A stretch of DNA of 64,000 nt from Rhodobacteraceae bacterium IMCC1335 (GCA_039640495.1 CP046864.1:2294001-2358000); one strand, 5' to 3'; shown: positions 49,089-59,252, counted from the stretch's first letter. A program made the numbers and translations. The notes: generated from the letters alone by a model not told the origin.

Positions 49089-50885
49089 TCACTCTGCCGC
49101 TTCGGCACCGGAAATATCAACCGTATTTTTAGTGAAGGCGGGCATTGTGATCTCGAACACGGCCCCCCCCGCAGCCGCGTTTCGGGCCGTTAGCCTACCA
49201 TCCAACTCGGACAGAATCCCAGATGAGATAGCTAAGCCCAAACCAACCCCATCACCAGCAGGTTTTGTTGTGTGAAACGGCTCAAATAACGTGTCAAGAT
49301 CGCTTAGGCCAATGCCGTTATCCCGTACGGTCAAAACAATATCGTCACTGCTGGTAATAGATACTACGATCTCTGGATTTTCTGACGCCTTCACCGCGTC
49401 GATCGCATTTCGCAAAAGATTGATCAACACCTGTTCGATGCGCAATCGATCCGCCATCACTACCGCGCTTTCTTTTGGCAGTATTTTGGCTAGCGCAACT
49501 TTCGAGTGGCTCAACTGAGGCTCCATGATGGCCAAGGCAGATCCCAAAGCCTCAACCATATCCACCGGCTGCAACTTTTCACCGCCTTTGCGCGCATAAC
49601 TTTTAAGTTGTGTGGTGATTGCCCCCATGCGTTCGATCAAACCATCAATACGCCCAAGCGCCGCCAAGGCTTCCTCCGGGCGCTTGCGCTTCAATAAAAG
49701 CGAGGCTCCAGCCAGATATGTTTTCATCGCCGCAAGCGGTTGATTAAGCTCATGGCTCACAGCAGCCGACATTTCCCCCAAAGCCGCAAGCTTTGAATGC
49801 TGGGCCAAGGATTGTTCGGCCACCGCCAGCGTTTCTTGAATTTTTTTGCGTTCCAACACCTCCCAATGCAATTGCTGGTTTAACAGCTTTAGCTCTTCGG
49901 ATTCTTTTTGAAACGATATTAAGCGGCCGGCCATACGCCGATTGATTAGATAAAATAAGATCGCAAAAAATAACGCGAAACTCATCGTTTCTAATGCCAG
50001 CCAGCCATTCACTTTTTCGCGCACCCCGGAATAGGCGGTAAAGGAGATGACGCGCCAATCCTGAAAAGGGATCTTACTCTCCATGCGTAGTACCGCCGCG
50101 CCTTTCAGATAGGTATCTGCCGCCACGCTCGTCCAATCACTGGTGACGCGCATCGCCCGCTCAATCGCGTTTTTTGGTGGCTCGCGCATCAAAGCGGCGG
50201 CGATATTGATCCCGCGCCAACGTGGCTCGGTCGCAAGTAAAATCTGCCCTTGCGCATCAGCAACCAATACGGTGTCGGAAATACCGCGCCAAGCTTGCTC
50301 AAATTTTTGTAAGTCTACTTCTACCGCGATGACACCAATCGGCTGATCATAAGAAAGTATCCGCCGCGCGTAAAAAAACCGGGTCTGGCCAGATGGCGAC
50401 TGCACAAGGGTAAACGCAGTTCGAGGAGAACTCATCGCTGCGGTAAAATAACTTTGCGCCTGATGCGACAAGCCGATGACCTCGCCATGCGTAGAGGCCA
50501 CAACCCGGCCTTGCAAATCGGCCAAAACAAGTGAAACCGCGCCAATTTCCTCGACAAAGCCAGAAAACCGCGCCGTGATATCAGAAAAATCAGAGGCGCG
50601 TAACGCCCAGATCACCTCGGAATCCTGCGCGAGAATTTGCGGCAAAATCGAAGCGCGCTGCAATTCGCTCATCACGTTACTGCCATAAAGCGCCAAGCGA
50701 AGTTCGGCCTGATTGCGCATCGACAACGTAAAACGATCCGTCAGCACGCGGTTGGTCAGCCATAACGTTGCCGCTGCAAAGGCCAATAACGCCAGCACCA
50801 CCAACCGAACTTGCCAGCTTGGTCGGCGCGCTCGGGTTTTGGCGGTTTTTGAAGATTTTAAAGAATCAGTAAAGAATTGCGCCAT
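49089..50885 (-). CDS. DctB-like C4-dicarboxylate sensor histidine kinase
   Basis: 598 residues. One membrane helix near 27-45, a long periplasmic double-PAS (dCache) sensor to ~300, a second helix (TMSFALFFAILFYLINRRMA), a coiled coil, then HisKA with SHELNQPLAAMKTYL (~375) and HATPase motifs LLRNAIDAVK, VRDNGIGL and GDGVGLGLAIS. This is the standard DctB layout. It phosphorylates the regulator downstream, with which it is adjacent and likely co-transcribed. No transporter gene is in the window. Confidence 0.85.
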   Translation of the reverse strand: MAQFFTDSLKSSKTAKTRARRPSWQVRLVVLALLAFAAATLWLTNRVLTDRFTLSMRNQAELRLALYGSNVMSELQRASILPQILAQDSEVIWALRASDFSDITARFSGFVEEIGAVSLVLADLQGRVVASTHGEVIGLSHQAQSYFTAAMSSPRTAFTLVQSPSGQTRFFYARRILSYDQPIGVIAVEVDLQKFEQAWRGISDTVLVADAQGQILLATEPRWRGINIAAALMREPPKNAIERAMRVTSDWTSVAADTYLKGAAVLRMESKIPFQDWRVISFTAYSGVREKVNGWLALETMSFALFFAILFYLINRRMAGRLISFQKESEELKLLNQQLHWEVLERKKIQETLAVAEQSLAQHSKLAALGEMSAAVSHELNQPLAAMKTYLAGASLLLKRKRPEEALAALGRIDGLIERMGAITTQLKSYARKGGEKLQPVDMVEALGSALAIMEPQLSHSKVALAKILPKESAVVMADRLRIEQVLINLLRNAIDAVKASENPEIVVSITSSDDIVLTVRDNGIGLSDLDTLFEPFHTTKPAGDGVGLGLAISSGILSELDGRLTARNAAAGGAVFEITMPAFTKNTVDISGAEAAE

Positions 50886-50919
50886 CTTGCATGCAAGTTA
50901 ACCTAAATTCTTCGCTCTG

Positions 50920-51588
50920 TCAGGCGCTTGCAAGCTGGTTAATACATCCTTGAAACATAGCCTGCCCATCGATGCCACCATGCGCCGGCTCAACCGCACG
51001 CTCTGGATGCGGCATCAACCCCAGAACCCGTTTGTTTTTAGACAGAACACCGGCAATATCACTTGCCGAACCATTGGGGTTAGATTGATAAGTAAAGGCG
51101 ATCCGATCCTGGTCCTGAAGCCGCTTTACGCCCTCTGCATCAAGCCGGTAATTGCCATCATGATGCGCAATCGGCAAAGAAATCACCTGACCTTGCTGAT
51201 AACCCGAGGTGAAACTGCTGGCCGTTGATTGGACTTTGAGATCAACGTCTTTACAAAGAAACTTTAAGTGCGAATTACGGATTAGCGCGCCCGGCAACAG
51301 GCCGGTTTCTGTTAGCACTTGAAATCCATTACATACGCCCAAAACAAAGCCACCGCGCTGCGCATGTGCGATGACTGATTGACAAATCGGTGATTTTGCC
51401 GCGATCGCGCCGCAACGAAGATAATCGCCAAAAGAAAAGCCGCCTGGGATCGCAACCAGATCAATCCGCTCGGGCAAACTGGCCTCTTTATGCCACACCA
51501 TCGCGACTTCAAAGCCTGCTGCCCGGAACGCAACGGCCATATCGCGATCGCAATTGGATCCAGGAAAAACGACAACCGTCACTTTCAT
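50920..51588 (-). CDS. purQ: Phosphoribosylformylglycinamidine synthase, glutaminase subunit
   Basis: Start at 51588 (MKVTVVVFPGSNCDRD) gives 222 residues; the frame from 51645 would overlap purS. Class I amidotransferase marks: nucleophile Cys in FVLGVCNGFQVL and the His/Glu pair near GLMPHPERAVEP. Makes ammonia from glutamine for step 4 of purine synthesis together with PurS and PurL. The start overlaps purS by four bases. Confidence 0.93.
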   Translation of the reverse strand: MKVTVVVFPGSNCDRDMAVAFRAAGFEVAMVWHKEASLPERIDLVAIPGGFSFGDYLRCGAIAAKSPICQSVIAHAQRGGFVLGVCNGFQVLTETGLLPGALIRNSHLKFLCKDVDLKVQSTASSFTSGYQQGQVISLPIAHHDGNYRLDAEGVKRLQDQDRIAFTYQSNPNGSASDIAGVLSKNKRVLGLMPHPERAVEPAHGGIDGQAMFQGCINQLASA

Positions 51589-51827
51589 GGTAGAATCTCG
51601 ACTGTGTAGCTTTCGATGACCGTATTGGCCAAAAGCTTTTCGCACATGTCCGTCACAGCGCTTTTTGCGGCAGCTTCCTCCATATCGGCAAGCTCTAAAT
51701 CGATCACTTTGCCCTGCCGCACTTGCTCTACCCCGTCAAAACCCAATGTCCCTAACGCGTGCTGAACCGCATCGCCCTGTGGATCAAGAACGCCGGCTTT
51801 CAGCATTACAAGTACTCTGGCTTTCAT
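51585..51827 (-). CDS. purS: Phosphoribosylformylglycinamidine synthase subunit PurS
   Basis: 80 residues, the usual length. Typical sequence: MKARVLVMLKAGVLDPQGDA, then TLGFDGVEQVRQGKVIDLEL. It bridges PurQ and PurL in the FGAM synthase complex. Middle gene of purC-purS-purQ. Confidence 0.93.
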   Translation of the reverse strand: MKARVLVMLKAGVLDPQGDAVQHALGTLGFDGVEQVRQGKVIDLELADMEEAAAKSAVTDMCEKLLANTVIESYTVEILP

Positions 51828-51863
51828 CGCATTTTCTTTCTTTCATCACGCTTAAAAAGGCGC

Positions 51864-52625
51864 CTAATTGATTAAGGTAGGTTTGGTGATATTGGTTGCG
51901 TTTTTCGGCAGAACACCGAGCCTGCGCGCTACCTCTGTGTAGGCATCGGTTAGGCTGCCCAAATCGCGGCGAAACACGTCTTTATCCAGTTTTTGCCCGG
52001 TTTCAAAATCCCATAAACGGCAACTGTCCGGGCTAATTTCATCAGCAATCACCAAGCGTTGGAAATCGCCATCATAGACGCGGCCAATCTCGATTTTAAA
52101 ATCCGCCAAACGGATCCCAACCCCCAGCATAATCCCCGAAATAAAGTCATTCACCCGCAGCGCCAGCGATAGAATATCATCCATATCCTGTTGCGAGGCC
52201 CACCCAAAGGCTGCGATATGTTCCTCGGTGACCAGTGGGTCGCCCAGCGCATCATCTTTGTAGCAATATTCAACGATCGGGCGCGGCAAGCGCGCACCTT
52301 CTTCCAGCCCCAAACGCTTGCAAATACTGCCCGCAGCAAAATTTCGGACAATCACCTCGAGCGGAATTATTTCGCAATTGCGCACCAATTGCTCACGCAT
52401 GTTCAACCGCTTGATGAAATGGGTTGGCACCCCTATCTCGTTCAGCCCTGCCATGAAAAACTCTGACAGGCGGTTGTTCAGAACACCTTTGCCGTCGATC
52501 ACATCTTTCTTCTCTGCGTTATAAGCGGTCGCATCATCCTTAAAATATTGCACTAACGTGCCCGGTTCGGGACCTTCATAAAGAATTTTCGCTTTGCCTT
52601 CATAGATTTTCACACGGCGCGCCAT
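51864..52625 (-). CDS. purC: SAICAR synthetase
   Basis: 253 residues, full length. Marks: [20 protein letters not shown] with [23 protein letters not shown] (in part [11 protein letters not shown]), and [14 protein letters not shown]. Joins aspartate to CAIR in purine synthesis. First gene of the purC-purS-purQ unit; the preceding ATG has AAAGAG upstream. Confidence 0.95.
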   Translation of the reverse strand: MARRVKIYEGKAKILYEGPEPGTLVQYFKDDATAYNAEKKDVIDGKGVLNNRLSEFFMAGLNEIGVPTHFIKRLNMREQLVRNCEIIPLEVIVRNFAAGSICKRLGLEEGARLPRPIVEYCYKDDALGDPLVTEEHIAAFGWASQQDMDDILSLALRVNDFISGIMLGVGIRLADFKIEIGRVYDGDFQRLVIADEISPDSCRLWDFETGQKLDKDVFRRDLGSLTDAYTEVARRLGVLPKNATNITKPTLIN

Positions 52626-52751
52626 CGGCTCTCTTTCCTAAGGAATCTGTCTGCAGGGTTGACCTCCCTTAAATCATGCAGCCAAGAGCCGCAAGCGCCG
52701 CGCAGATTGCATAAGCTTTTGATCGGATTATTCGCTTAAGATAGACCAATT

Positions 52752-52772
52752 TTTTCATGTTTATCATGAAAA
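52752..52772. promoter_or_regulatory. Palindromic operator upstream of the methyltransferase gene
   Basis: TTTTCATG-TTTAT-CATGAAAA is a perfect inverted repeat with 8-bp arms, 72 bases before the ATG at 52845. Its place in the 218-base gap between divergent purC and the methyltransferase gene fits a transcription-factor site. Confidence 0.45.
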
Positions 52773-52844
52773 TTATGGCCTTGTACGCAAAGCGCCCGGG
52801 TGCCATCGGTCTTTCAATGCACCTAAAAAAGCAATGGCCAAAAA

Positions 52845-53858
52845 ATGAATACTCCCTTTGAAAAAATGTTATCCGAACGGCCCTGGATTTTGGCGGATGG
52901 CGCAACCGGTACAAATCTCTTTAATATGGGGCTTCTGTCCGGCGATGCGCCAGAATTATGGAATGAACAACATCCCGAGCGTATCAGAAAACTCTATCAA
53001 TTGGCCGTTGACGCCGGCAGTGATCTATTTCTGACCAACAGCTTTGGGGGCAACGCCTCCCGCCTCAAATTACACGACCAGGCCCATCGCGCGTTCCACC
53101 TTTCTAAAATTTCCGCAGAGATTGGGCGCGATGTTGCAGATAAATCAGAGCGAGACATTATTGTTGCAGGGTCGGTTGGTCCAACGGGTGATATTATGCA
53201 ACCCGTGGGACCACTTAGCCATTCTGATGCCGTAGAAATTTTTCACGAACAAGCCGAGGGATTGAAAGCAGGTGGCGCCGATATACTTTGGCTGGAAACG
53301 ATCTCAGCGCCGGAAGAATATCGCGCCGCGGCTGAGGCCTTTGCACGCGCCGAAATGGCGTGGTGCGGCACAATGAGCTTTGACACTGCGGGGCGCACAA
53401 TGATGGGCGTCACCTCAACCGCTTTTGTTAAGCTTGCCAGTGGCTTGCCCAACCCTCCGCTTGGATTTGGGGCAAATTGCGGCACGGGCGCGGCGGATCT
53501 TTTACGTACGCTGCAAGGCTTGGCAGCGCATTCGCCCGCACAAGCATTGATCGCCAAAGGCAATGCCGGAATTCCAAAATATGTCGACGGTCATATTCAC
53601 TATGACGGAACCCCAGAACTTATGGCCGATTATGCTGTGATGGCGCGTGACAGCGGGGCGACAATAATCGGTGGGTGCTGCGGGACCATGCCAGAACATC
53701 TCTCGGCGATGCGCAAAGCGCTTGAAACGCGGCCCAGCGCAGACAAGCCAAGCCATCAAGACATCACAAAGGCTTTGGGGGCGTTTTCTTCTGAAACGGA
53801 TGGCACAGGACCGGGCAGCGCTCCACCGACACGGGTGCGGCACGGGCGGCGTAAATAA
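52845..53858 (+). CDS. Betaine-homocysteine S-methyltransferase-type enzyme
   Basis: 337 residues of the homocysteine methyltransferase fold. N-terminal ILADGATGTNLFNMGL, SFGGNASRL, and the zinc cysteines in GFGANCGTGAADLL and TIIGGCCGTMPEHL. The protein lacks the B12 domain of MetH, which may be supplied by the corrinoid protein gene at 54283. It could move methyl groups from betaine or a related quaternary amine to homocysteine or the corrinoid. The C-terminal ~45 residues are a low-complexity extension. Confidence 0.8.
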   Translation: MNTPFEKMLSERPWILADGATGTNLFNMGLLSGDAPELWNEQHPERIRKLYQLAVDAGSDLFLTNSFGGNASRLKLHDQAHRAFHLSKISAEIGRDVADKSERDIIVAGSVGPTGDIMQPVGPLSHSDAVEIFHEQAEGLKAGGADILWLETISAPEEYRAAAEAFARAEMAWCGTMSFDTAGRTMMGVTSTAFVKLASGLPNPPLGFGANCGTGAADLLRTLQGLAAHSPAQALIAKGNAGIPKYVDGHIHYDGTPELMADYAVMARDSGATIIGGCCGTMPEHLSAMRKALETRPSADKPSHQDITKALGAFSSETDGTGPGSAPPTRVRHGRRK

Positions 53859-54282
53859 ACACCCCGCACCGCCACCCCAAAAGCCTTTAAAATTGGCAGC
53901 AAAGCTGCCGCTATAAACGGTTATTAACGCCGCATTTTGAAAAGGATTGCATGGTATTGGCGAAATTCACCTGCGCTTCATCTCCATGAAAGCTCAAGAA
54001 AAATAAGGTTTGACGCGCCAACCTGAAGCCTTTTTTAAAGCCCAATTTGTTTGCCAAACCGCTAGAAATTTTCAACGCAACAGACAAGCGCAAACGCATA
54101 GAAACGGCTTAATTCATAAAAAATATGCAAAATTTGAGCATCGCTTTTTTAATTATCCTTCGCTAAGTCGGCTTTACGACGATTGGTGTCGTAAACCGGA
54201 AAGTCTAAAACATAGGTTTCCGCAAAAGGTGACACAAAAAGAGCAACCGAGCGCTTGGATCATGTAACGAAGGATGTTGCGA
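53859..54282. other. Intergenic region with hairpin and 8-7-8 palindrome
   Basis: No gene is seen in these 424 bases. GGCAGC-AAA-GCTGCC near 53894-53908 is a terminator candidate after the methyltransferase gene. TTTACGAC-GATTGGT-GTCGTAAA (54173-54195) is a perfect 8-bp-arm inverted repeat 88 bases before the corrinoid-protein start and may be an operator. No known riboswitch was recognised. Confidence 0.5.
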
Positions 54283-54984
54283 ATGGCCGATCAAGAAGAT
54301 GAAATTATCCTCTCAGAATTGGATGATGAAGAACTCGTTCAACAGATGTTTGACGACCTGTATGATGGGTTGAAAGAGGAAATAGAAGAGGCTGTGCATA
54401 TCCTGCTTGAGCGCAAGTGGGAGCCATATCGCGTTCTGACAGAAGCCTTGGTGGGCGGGATGACAATCGTTGGGCAAGATTTCCGCGATGGCATCTTATT
54501 TGTGCCCGAAGTGCTCTTGGCGGCAAACGCGATGAAAGGCGGTATGAGCATATTAAAACCTTTGCTGGCGGAAACCGGTGCCCCGCGCGTTGGCAAAATG
54601 GTCATTGGCACCGTCAAAGGCGATATCCATGACATTGGAAAAAACCTTGTATCGATGATGATGGAAGGGGCCGGCTTTGAAGTTGTAGATCTTGGGATCA
54701 ACAATCCTGTTGAAAACTACTTAGAGGCGCTCGACACCGAACAGCCAGATATTCTGGGTATGTCAGCATTGTTAACCACCACAATGCCCTACATGAAAGT
54801 GGTGATCGACACTTTAATCGAACAGGGCCGGCGCGACGATTACGTTGTGCTAGTGGGCGGTGCCCCCTTAAACGAAGAGTTTGGCCGCGCGATTGGCGCA
54901 GATGCCTATTGTAGGGATGCCGCGGTTGCCGTGGAAACTGCGAAAGAGTTCATGGCCCGCAAGCATAACCGATTGGCCGGTTAA
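54283..54984 (+). CDS. Cobalamin-binding methyltransferase corrinoid protein
   Basis: Start at 54283 with GAAGGA upstream gives 233 residues. The N-terminal ~90 form a four-helix cap (HILLERKWEPYRVLTEALVG with GMTIVGQDFRDGILFVPEVL); residues ~100-225 are the Rossmann-like B12 domain with D-x-H-x-x-G as GDIHDIGKNLV, later ILGMSALLTTTMPYMK and VVLVGGAPLNEEF. This is the MtbC/MttC/MetH-cap type carrier. It would shuttle methyl groups between a substrate-specific methyltransferase and a folate or homocysteine acceptor. Confidence 0.9.
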   Translation: MADQEDEIILSELDDEELVQQMFDDLYDGLKEEIEEAVHILLERKWEPYRVLTEALVGGMTIVGQDFRDGILFVPEVLLAANAMKGGMSILKPLLAETGAPRVGKMVIGTVKGDIHDIGKNLVSMMMEGAGFEVVDLGINNPVENYLEALDTEQPDILGMSALLTTTMPYMKVVIDTLIEQGRRDDYVVLVGGAPLNEEFGRAIGADAYCRDAAVAVETAKEFMARKHNRLAG

Positions 54985-54998
54985 CCTTATACCTTAAC

Positions 54999-55017
54999 GT
55001 GCCGCGAAACGCGGCAC
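54999..55017 (+). terminator. Strong hairpin after the corrinoid-protein gene
   Basis: GTGCCGCG-AAA-CGCGGCAC is perfectly paired (8 bp), 14 bases after the stop. T-run is weak (GCGTGTTT), so it may only partly terminate before the DUF1638 gene. Confidence 0.6.
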
Positions 55018-55054
55018 GCGTGTTTGACGAAGCTGAACCAAAAGCGAGCTCGGC

Positions 55055-55699
55055 GTGGAAAAAGCTGTGGAAACGCCCAATGACCAAGACTTGGCCTTGC
55101 ATGGAATGAACGCCAAGCAAGGCGGAAAAATCCTGCTGTTGGCCTGCGGGGCGTTGGCCCGCGAAATCTTGGATATTCTGACAATCAACAACTGGCTGCA
55201 TATTGATCTGCAATGCCTGCCCGCAATCTTTCACAACCATCCTGAAAAGATAACGCCTGCCATAGAAGCAGCGATTGGCAAGTATAAACAAGGCTATGAA
55301 AAAATCTTTGTGGTCTATGCAGATTGCGGCACCGGGGGCGCTTTGCAGCGCTTATGCGCCTCGCAGGGCGTTGAAATGCTGGAAGGCCCACATTGCTATT
55401 CGTTTTTCGAGGGCAATCGTCAGTTTGCCGAGCGCGATGAATTTACAGCGTTTTATTTGACTGATTTTTTGGTGCGCCAATTCGATGCCTTCATCTGGAA
55501 GCCGCTTGGACTTGAGCAGCACCCCGAATTGTTAACGACTTATTTTGGAAATTATACAACTTTGGTCTACCAAGCACAGACCGATGATGCCCAATTAACC
55601 CAGCTTGCTCACGCCCATGCCCAACGCATGGGCCTGGCCTTTGAGCGCCGCTTTACCGGCTATGGTGACTTGCAAACGGGTTTACAAGCTCAAGCTTGA
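55055..55699 (+). CDS. DUF1638 family protein
   Basis: Up to 214 residues (GTG at 55055; ATG at 55103 possible). DUF1638 marks: ILLLACGALAREILDIL, FVVYADCGTGGALQRLC and HCYSFFEGNRQF. Conserved Cys and His (C-G in LLACG, DCGTGG, GPHCYSF) suggest a metal or corrinoid partner role. Family members are found beside corrinoid methyltransferase genes, but no biochemical function is established. Confidence 0.8.
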   Translation: MEKAVETPNDQDLALHGMNAKQGGKILLLACGALAREILDILTINNWLHIDLQCLPAIFHNHPEKITPAIEAAIGKYKQGYEKIFVVYADCGTGGALQRLCASQGVEMLEGPHCYSFFEGNRQFAERDEFTAFYLTDFLVRQFDAFIWKPLGLEQHPELLTTYFGNYTTLVYQAQTDDAQLTQLAHAHAQRMGLAFERRFTGYGDLQTGLQAQA

Positions 55700-56106
55700 C
55701 GCGCCTGCCCGGCCACCAAACGAATGCGGTCTATCATTGCTCTTACCCCGTTTGAGCGCTGCGACGACAAATGCTCATCCAAGCCCAGCCGCGCCAATTG
55801 ACCCGCAGCGTCGATCGCCAGCACCTCGTCTAAACTGAGATGATTGTACAAACGCCGCAGGACCGCAATAAGCCCGCGTACAATCACAGCATCACTATCG
55901 CCCTCAAAAGAAAAAAGATTGCCCTCGATTTTTGGATGAAGCCAAACTTGGCTGGCGCATCCATCAACTTTTGTGGCCGGTACTTTTAAAGCATCATTCA
56001 GGGGGGGCATGGCTTTTCCCTGTTCGATCACATATCGGTAGCGATCTTCCCAATCTTCTAAGAACTCAAAATCCTCAACAATTTCCTCAAAGGACGGGTT
56101 CGCCAT
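55690..56106 (-). CDS. sufE: SufE-family Fe-S cluster assembly protein
   Basis: 138 residues. The active cysteine is in KVDGCASQVWLHPKIEG (~residue 52), with the preceding MPPLNDALKVPATKVDG typical of SufE. It accepts persulfide sulfur from SufS. Standing alone here, away from a suf operon, it may be a second SufE or the main one. Overlaps the DUF1638 gene end by ten bases. Confidence 0.88.
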   Translation of the reverse strand: MANPSFEEIVEDFEFLEDWEDRYRYVIEQGKAMPPLNDALKVPATKVDGCASQVWLHPKIEGNLFSFEGDSDAVIVRGLIAVLRRLYNHLSLDEVLAIDAAGQLARLGLDEHLSSQRSNGVRAMIDRIRLVAGQARQA

Positions 56107-56193
56107 AAAAAGTCCAATTCTCTATTTTCACACCACAAGCACGCGCCGAAGGGGTACAAAATCAACCAGCCAAGAACAACGCGGCACGACGCC

Positions 56194-57357
56194 TCAGGAC
56201 AGCACCGGAATGGTCTTCACCATACTGCCATCTGCCACCAATGCAATTTCGCCCTGACAGAGCTTTAGCGCCTCATCGCCAAACACATCTAACCGCCACC
56301 CTTTAAGAGAGGCCACATCGCGCCGCCCCATTGCCAGAGCATCCAATTCAGAGGTGGCCGCGATCAATTTGGCCGCCACACCGATATTTTCGGCTTTCGC
56401 CTTTAACAAAACCCTCAGCAAATCCGCGAGCGCGGGATTGGTTTGTGCCTGCGTATCCTGCGCGGGCGCAGCCGGCAGGTCTTCTTTTGGCAAGGCCAAA
56501 GCCGCATTGATTGCCTTCAATATGCCCGATGCTATATCGCCTTTACGCGCCTCTCTCAGCAATAAGCGCGCACGGCCCAACTCTTCCATAGATGTGGGCT
56601 TGGTAGAGGCCAATTCGATCAGAGCATCATCCTTAAACACCCTGCTGCGGGGCACATTGCGCGTCTGCGCATAATCTTCACGGAAATCAGCAAGGGCTTG
56701 CACCACGGCAATCACCCGCGGTGAGCTGGTGCGGGTTTTCACCCGCCGCCAAGCCTCTGAGGGGCGCACATGATAAGTTTCTGGATTGGTCAGAATTTGC
56801 AATTCTTCCTCAACCCATGGGCCACGTCCGGTTTTTTCGATTTTTGCGCGCAAAAACTCGTAAACCTGCCGCAAATGGGTGACATCGGCCAACGCATAGC
56901 TTTTTTGGGCTTCGCTTAAGGGGCGGCGTGACCAATCCGTAAAACGAGAGCTCTTATCAATCGTGTTTTTGGTGATTTTGCGCACCAAGGTTTCATATCC
57001 GACCTGCTCGCCAAACCCACAGACCATCGCGGCCACTTGCGTGTCAAAAAGCGGTTTTGGCAAGACGCCCGCATCCACGCAAAAAATCTCTAGATCCTGG
57101 CGCGCCGCGTGAAACACTTTGACCACCGTTTCATCTTCAAACAAAGCGTAAAGCGCATCAAGCTTAAGCCCTTGCGCCAAAGGATCCACCAAGACAGCGT
57201 GATCATCGCTTTTGCTCGGCAGCGCCATTTGGATCAAACAGAGCTTGGAATAATAGGTGCGCTCGCGCAAAAATTCGGTATCAATTGTGACGTAGTCAAA
57301 AGCTTTGGCCGCTTCGCAAAACGCTATCAACTCATCGGTTTTGGTAATTGTTTTCAT
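56194..57357 (-). CDS. rnd: Ribonuclease D
   Basis: 387 residues. DEDD exonuclease motifs: YVTIDTEFLRERTYY (D, E), VFHAARQDLEIF and YALADVTHLRQVYEF, followed by HRDC domains (QALADFREDYAQTRNVPRSR). It trims RNA 3' ends. Full length and intact. Confidence 0.92.
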   Translation of the reverse strand: MKTITKTDELIAFCEAAKAFDYVTIDTEFLRERTYYSKLCLIQMALPSKSDDHAVLVDPLAQGLKLDALYALFEDETVVKVFHAARQDLEIFCVDAGVLPKPLFDTQVAAMVCGFGEQVGYETLVRKITKNTIDKSSRFTDWSRRPLSEAQKSYALADVTHLRQVYEFLRAKIEKTGRGPWVEEELQILTNPETYHVRPSEAWRRVKTRTSSPRVIAVVQALADFREDYAQTRNVPRSRVFKDDALIELASTKPTSMEELGRARLLLREARKGDIASGILKAINAALALPKEDLPAAPAQDTQAQTNPALADLLRVLLKAKAENIGVAAKLIAATSELDALAMGRRDVASLKGWRLDVFGDEALKLCQGEIALVADGSMVKTIPVLS

Positions 57358-57427
57358 CTGTTAATATTCTTATTTTCGGCTCTGCCCCGCGCAATCTAGA
57401 CCAGTCTGGGCAGAATAGAAAGGCTGG

Positions 57428-58027
57428 TTAGCCAGTGATAAAAACAGGCCGCAAGTCATCGCTCGCAAACCGAGCCAACACGGCAGGATAAAGCTTATGC
57501 TCAAGCTGTAAAACGCGCTGCGCAAGGCTTTCCGGCGTATCAGCCGGTTGTATTGATAATTTTGCCTGCCCTAAAATAGGGCCATCATCCAAATCAGCAG
57601 TCACTTGATGCACGCTGCATCCCGCCTCAGCATCTCCGGCCTTAATGGCACGCGCATGCGTATGAAGCCCCTTATATTTGGGCAGCAAAGAAGGATGGAT
57701 GTTCAATATTTTTCCAGCCCATGCAGCCACGAAATCGGCGGAGAGGATGCGCATGAAGCCAGCCAAACAGATAATATCTGGTTGATATGGCGCCAAGAGA
57801 TCACTTATTTTTGCTTCAAACGCGGCGCGATCTTGCCCGAAGGGTTTATGATCAACCGCGCCAGTCGCCACACCGCGCTGCGCCGCACTGGCTAAACCTG
57901 CGGCATTGGGATCGTTTGACACCACCAAAACGGGGGAAGCTGCCTGCATACCCTGCATGCTGTCAATCAGTTGCAGCATGTTTGAGCCGCCGCCCGATAT
58001 AAAAATTGCAACTTTCTTTTCACTCAC
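57428..58027 (-). CDS. purN: Phosphoribosylglycinamide formyltransferase
   Basis: 199 residues. Marks: [53 protein letters not shown], and [20 protein letters not shown]. The catalytic N-x-H-P-S and D are intact. Uses 10-formyl-THF in purine step 3. Its ATG overlaps the purM stop by four bases. Confidence 0.94.
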   Translation of the reverse strand: MSEKKVAIFISGGGSNMLQLIDSMQGMQAASPVLVVSNDPNAAGLASAAQRGVATGAVDHKPFGQDRAAFEAKISDLLAPYQPDIICLAGFMRILSADFVAAWAGKILNIHPSLLPKYKGLHTHARAIKAGDAEAGCSVHQVTADLDDGPILGQAKLSIQPADTPESLAQRVLQLEHKLYPAVLARFASDDLRPVFITG

Positions 58028-59070
58028 AAAAGCGTGCCTTGAAACTGCACACCGGGGTGATCAGTCACCCGGCCAAGTTCAATAACGTCTTCGCCCATTT
58101 CCTTCAGCAGAGCGGTGATTTGAGCTTGCGCCTCTGGCGCCACAACCAAAACCATACCAATACCGCAATTGAACGTTTTTAACATTTCCGCCTGCGACAG
58201 GCCACCTTGCTGTGCCAGCCACTGGAACAGCTCAGGCAAGGCCCAGTTCTCGAGATTGATCGAAACCCCTTGCTGCCCGTTCAACACGCGGGGAATATTT
58301 TCTGAAAGACCACCACCGGTGATATGCGCCAAACCATGCAAGCCCCCCCGAGCCAGAGCCGCAAGCACCTGCTTTACATAAAGCCGCGTTGGCATCAGCA
58401 AGGCCTCCCCTAAAGTTCCAGATCCAAAAGGACTTGGCGCATCCCAAGCCAAGCCAGACAGTTCGACCAATTTGCGCACCAAAGAATACCCGTTAGAATG
58501 AACACCGCTGGACTTCAATCCAAGCAATATATCCCCTTCGGCGACATTGGCGGGCAAAGAGCTGCCACGTTCTAACGCGCCCACAGAAAACCCGGCCAGA
58601 TCAAAATCATTCTCTTGATACATACCCGGCATTTCAGCGGTTTCACCGCCGATCAATGCACAGCCTGATTGTGCGCAGCCATCTGCAATTCCAGACACCA
58701 CCCGCGCCGCCTCGGTGACATCCAGTTTTCCAGTTGCAAAGTAATCCAAGAAGAATAAAGGCTCAGCGCCTTGGCAGACCAAGTCATTCACGCACATCGC
58801 AACCAAATCAACACCAATCGTTTCAAGCTGCCCTGTCTCTATCGCAATGCGAAGCTTGGTGCCCACGCCATCCGTGGCTGCCACCAAAATCGGATCTTTA
58901 TACCCCGCGGCTTTGAGATCAAACAATCCGCCAAACCCGCCTAGGCCCGACATCACACCAGAGCGCATCGTGTGCTTTGCCAGAGGCTTGATTTTATCTA
59001 CCAAGGCATTTCCTGCGTCGATATCCACGCCAGCATCGGCATAGGTGATTTCCTTGGCGGCTTTGCTCAT
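58024..59070 (-). CDS. purM: Phosphoribosylformylglycinamidine cyclo-ligase
   Basis: 348 residues, full length. Marks: [57 protein letters not shown] and [11 protein letters not shown]. Forms AIR in purine step 5. Translationally coupled to purN. Confidence 0.95.
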   Translation of the reverse strand: MSKAAKEITYADAGVDIDAGNALVDKIKPLAKHTMRSGVMSGLGGFGGLFDLKAAGYKDPILVAATDGVGTKLRIAIETGQLETIGVDLVAMCVNDLVCQGAEPLFFLDYFATGKLDVTEAARVVSGIADGCAQSGCALIGGETAEMPGMYQENDFDLAGFSVGALERGSSLPANVAEGDILLGLKSSGVHSNGYSLVRKLVELSGLAWDAPSPFGSGTLGEALLMPTRLYVKQVLAALARGGLHGLAHITGGGLSENIPRVLNGQQGVSINLENWALPELFQWLAQQGGLSQAEMLKTFNCGIGMVLVVAPEAQAQITALLKEMGEDVIELGRVTDHPGVQFQGTLL

Positions 59071-59175
59071 TTTCGCGCTCTCCTAAACTTACCGGCGGGT
59101 TAACCGATAAATATCGCAACCGCAATCTCAAACACTTGACCTTCATTCTCCATATGATAGCACAGCGGTCAGGTG

Positions 59176-59252
59176 GGGCCTGTAGCTCAACTGGTTAGAG
59201 CAGAGCGCTCATAACGCTTTGGTTGGGGGTTCGAGTCCCTCCGGGCCTACCA
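59176..59252 (+). tRNA. tRNA with anticodon CAT (probably tRNA-Ile2)
   Basis: 77 bases from GGGCCTGTAGCTCAACTGG to the encoded CCA. Acceptor stem GGGCCTG/CGGGCCT, anticodon loop CTCATAA (CAT), T-loop GGTTCGAGTCC. The AGCG-CTCATAA-CGCT stem resembles the lysidine-modified isoleucine tRNA of related bacteria more than elongator Met. The initiator is excluded by the G1-U72 pair and lack of a GGG-anticodon-CCC stem. Confidence 0.85.
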
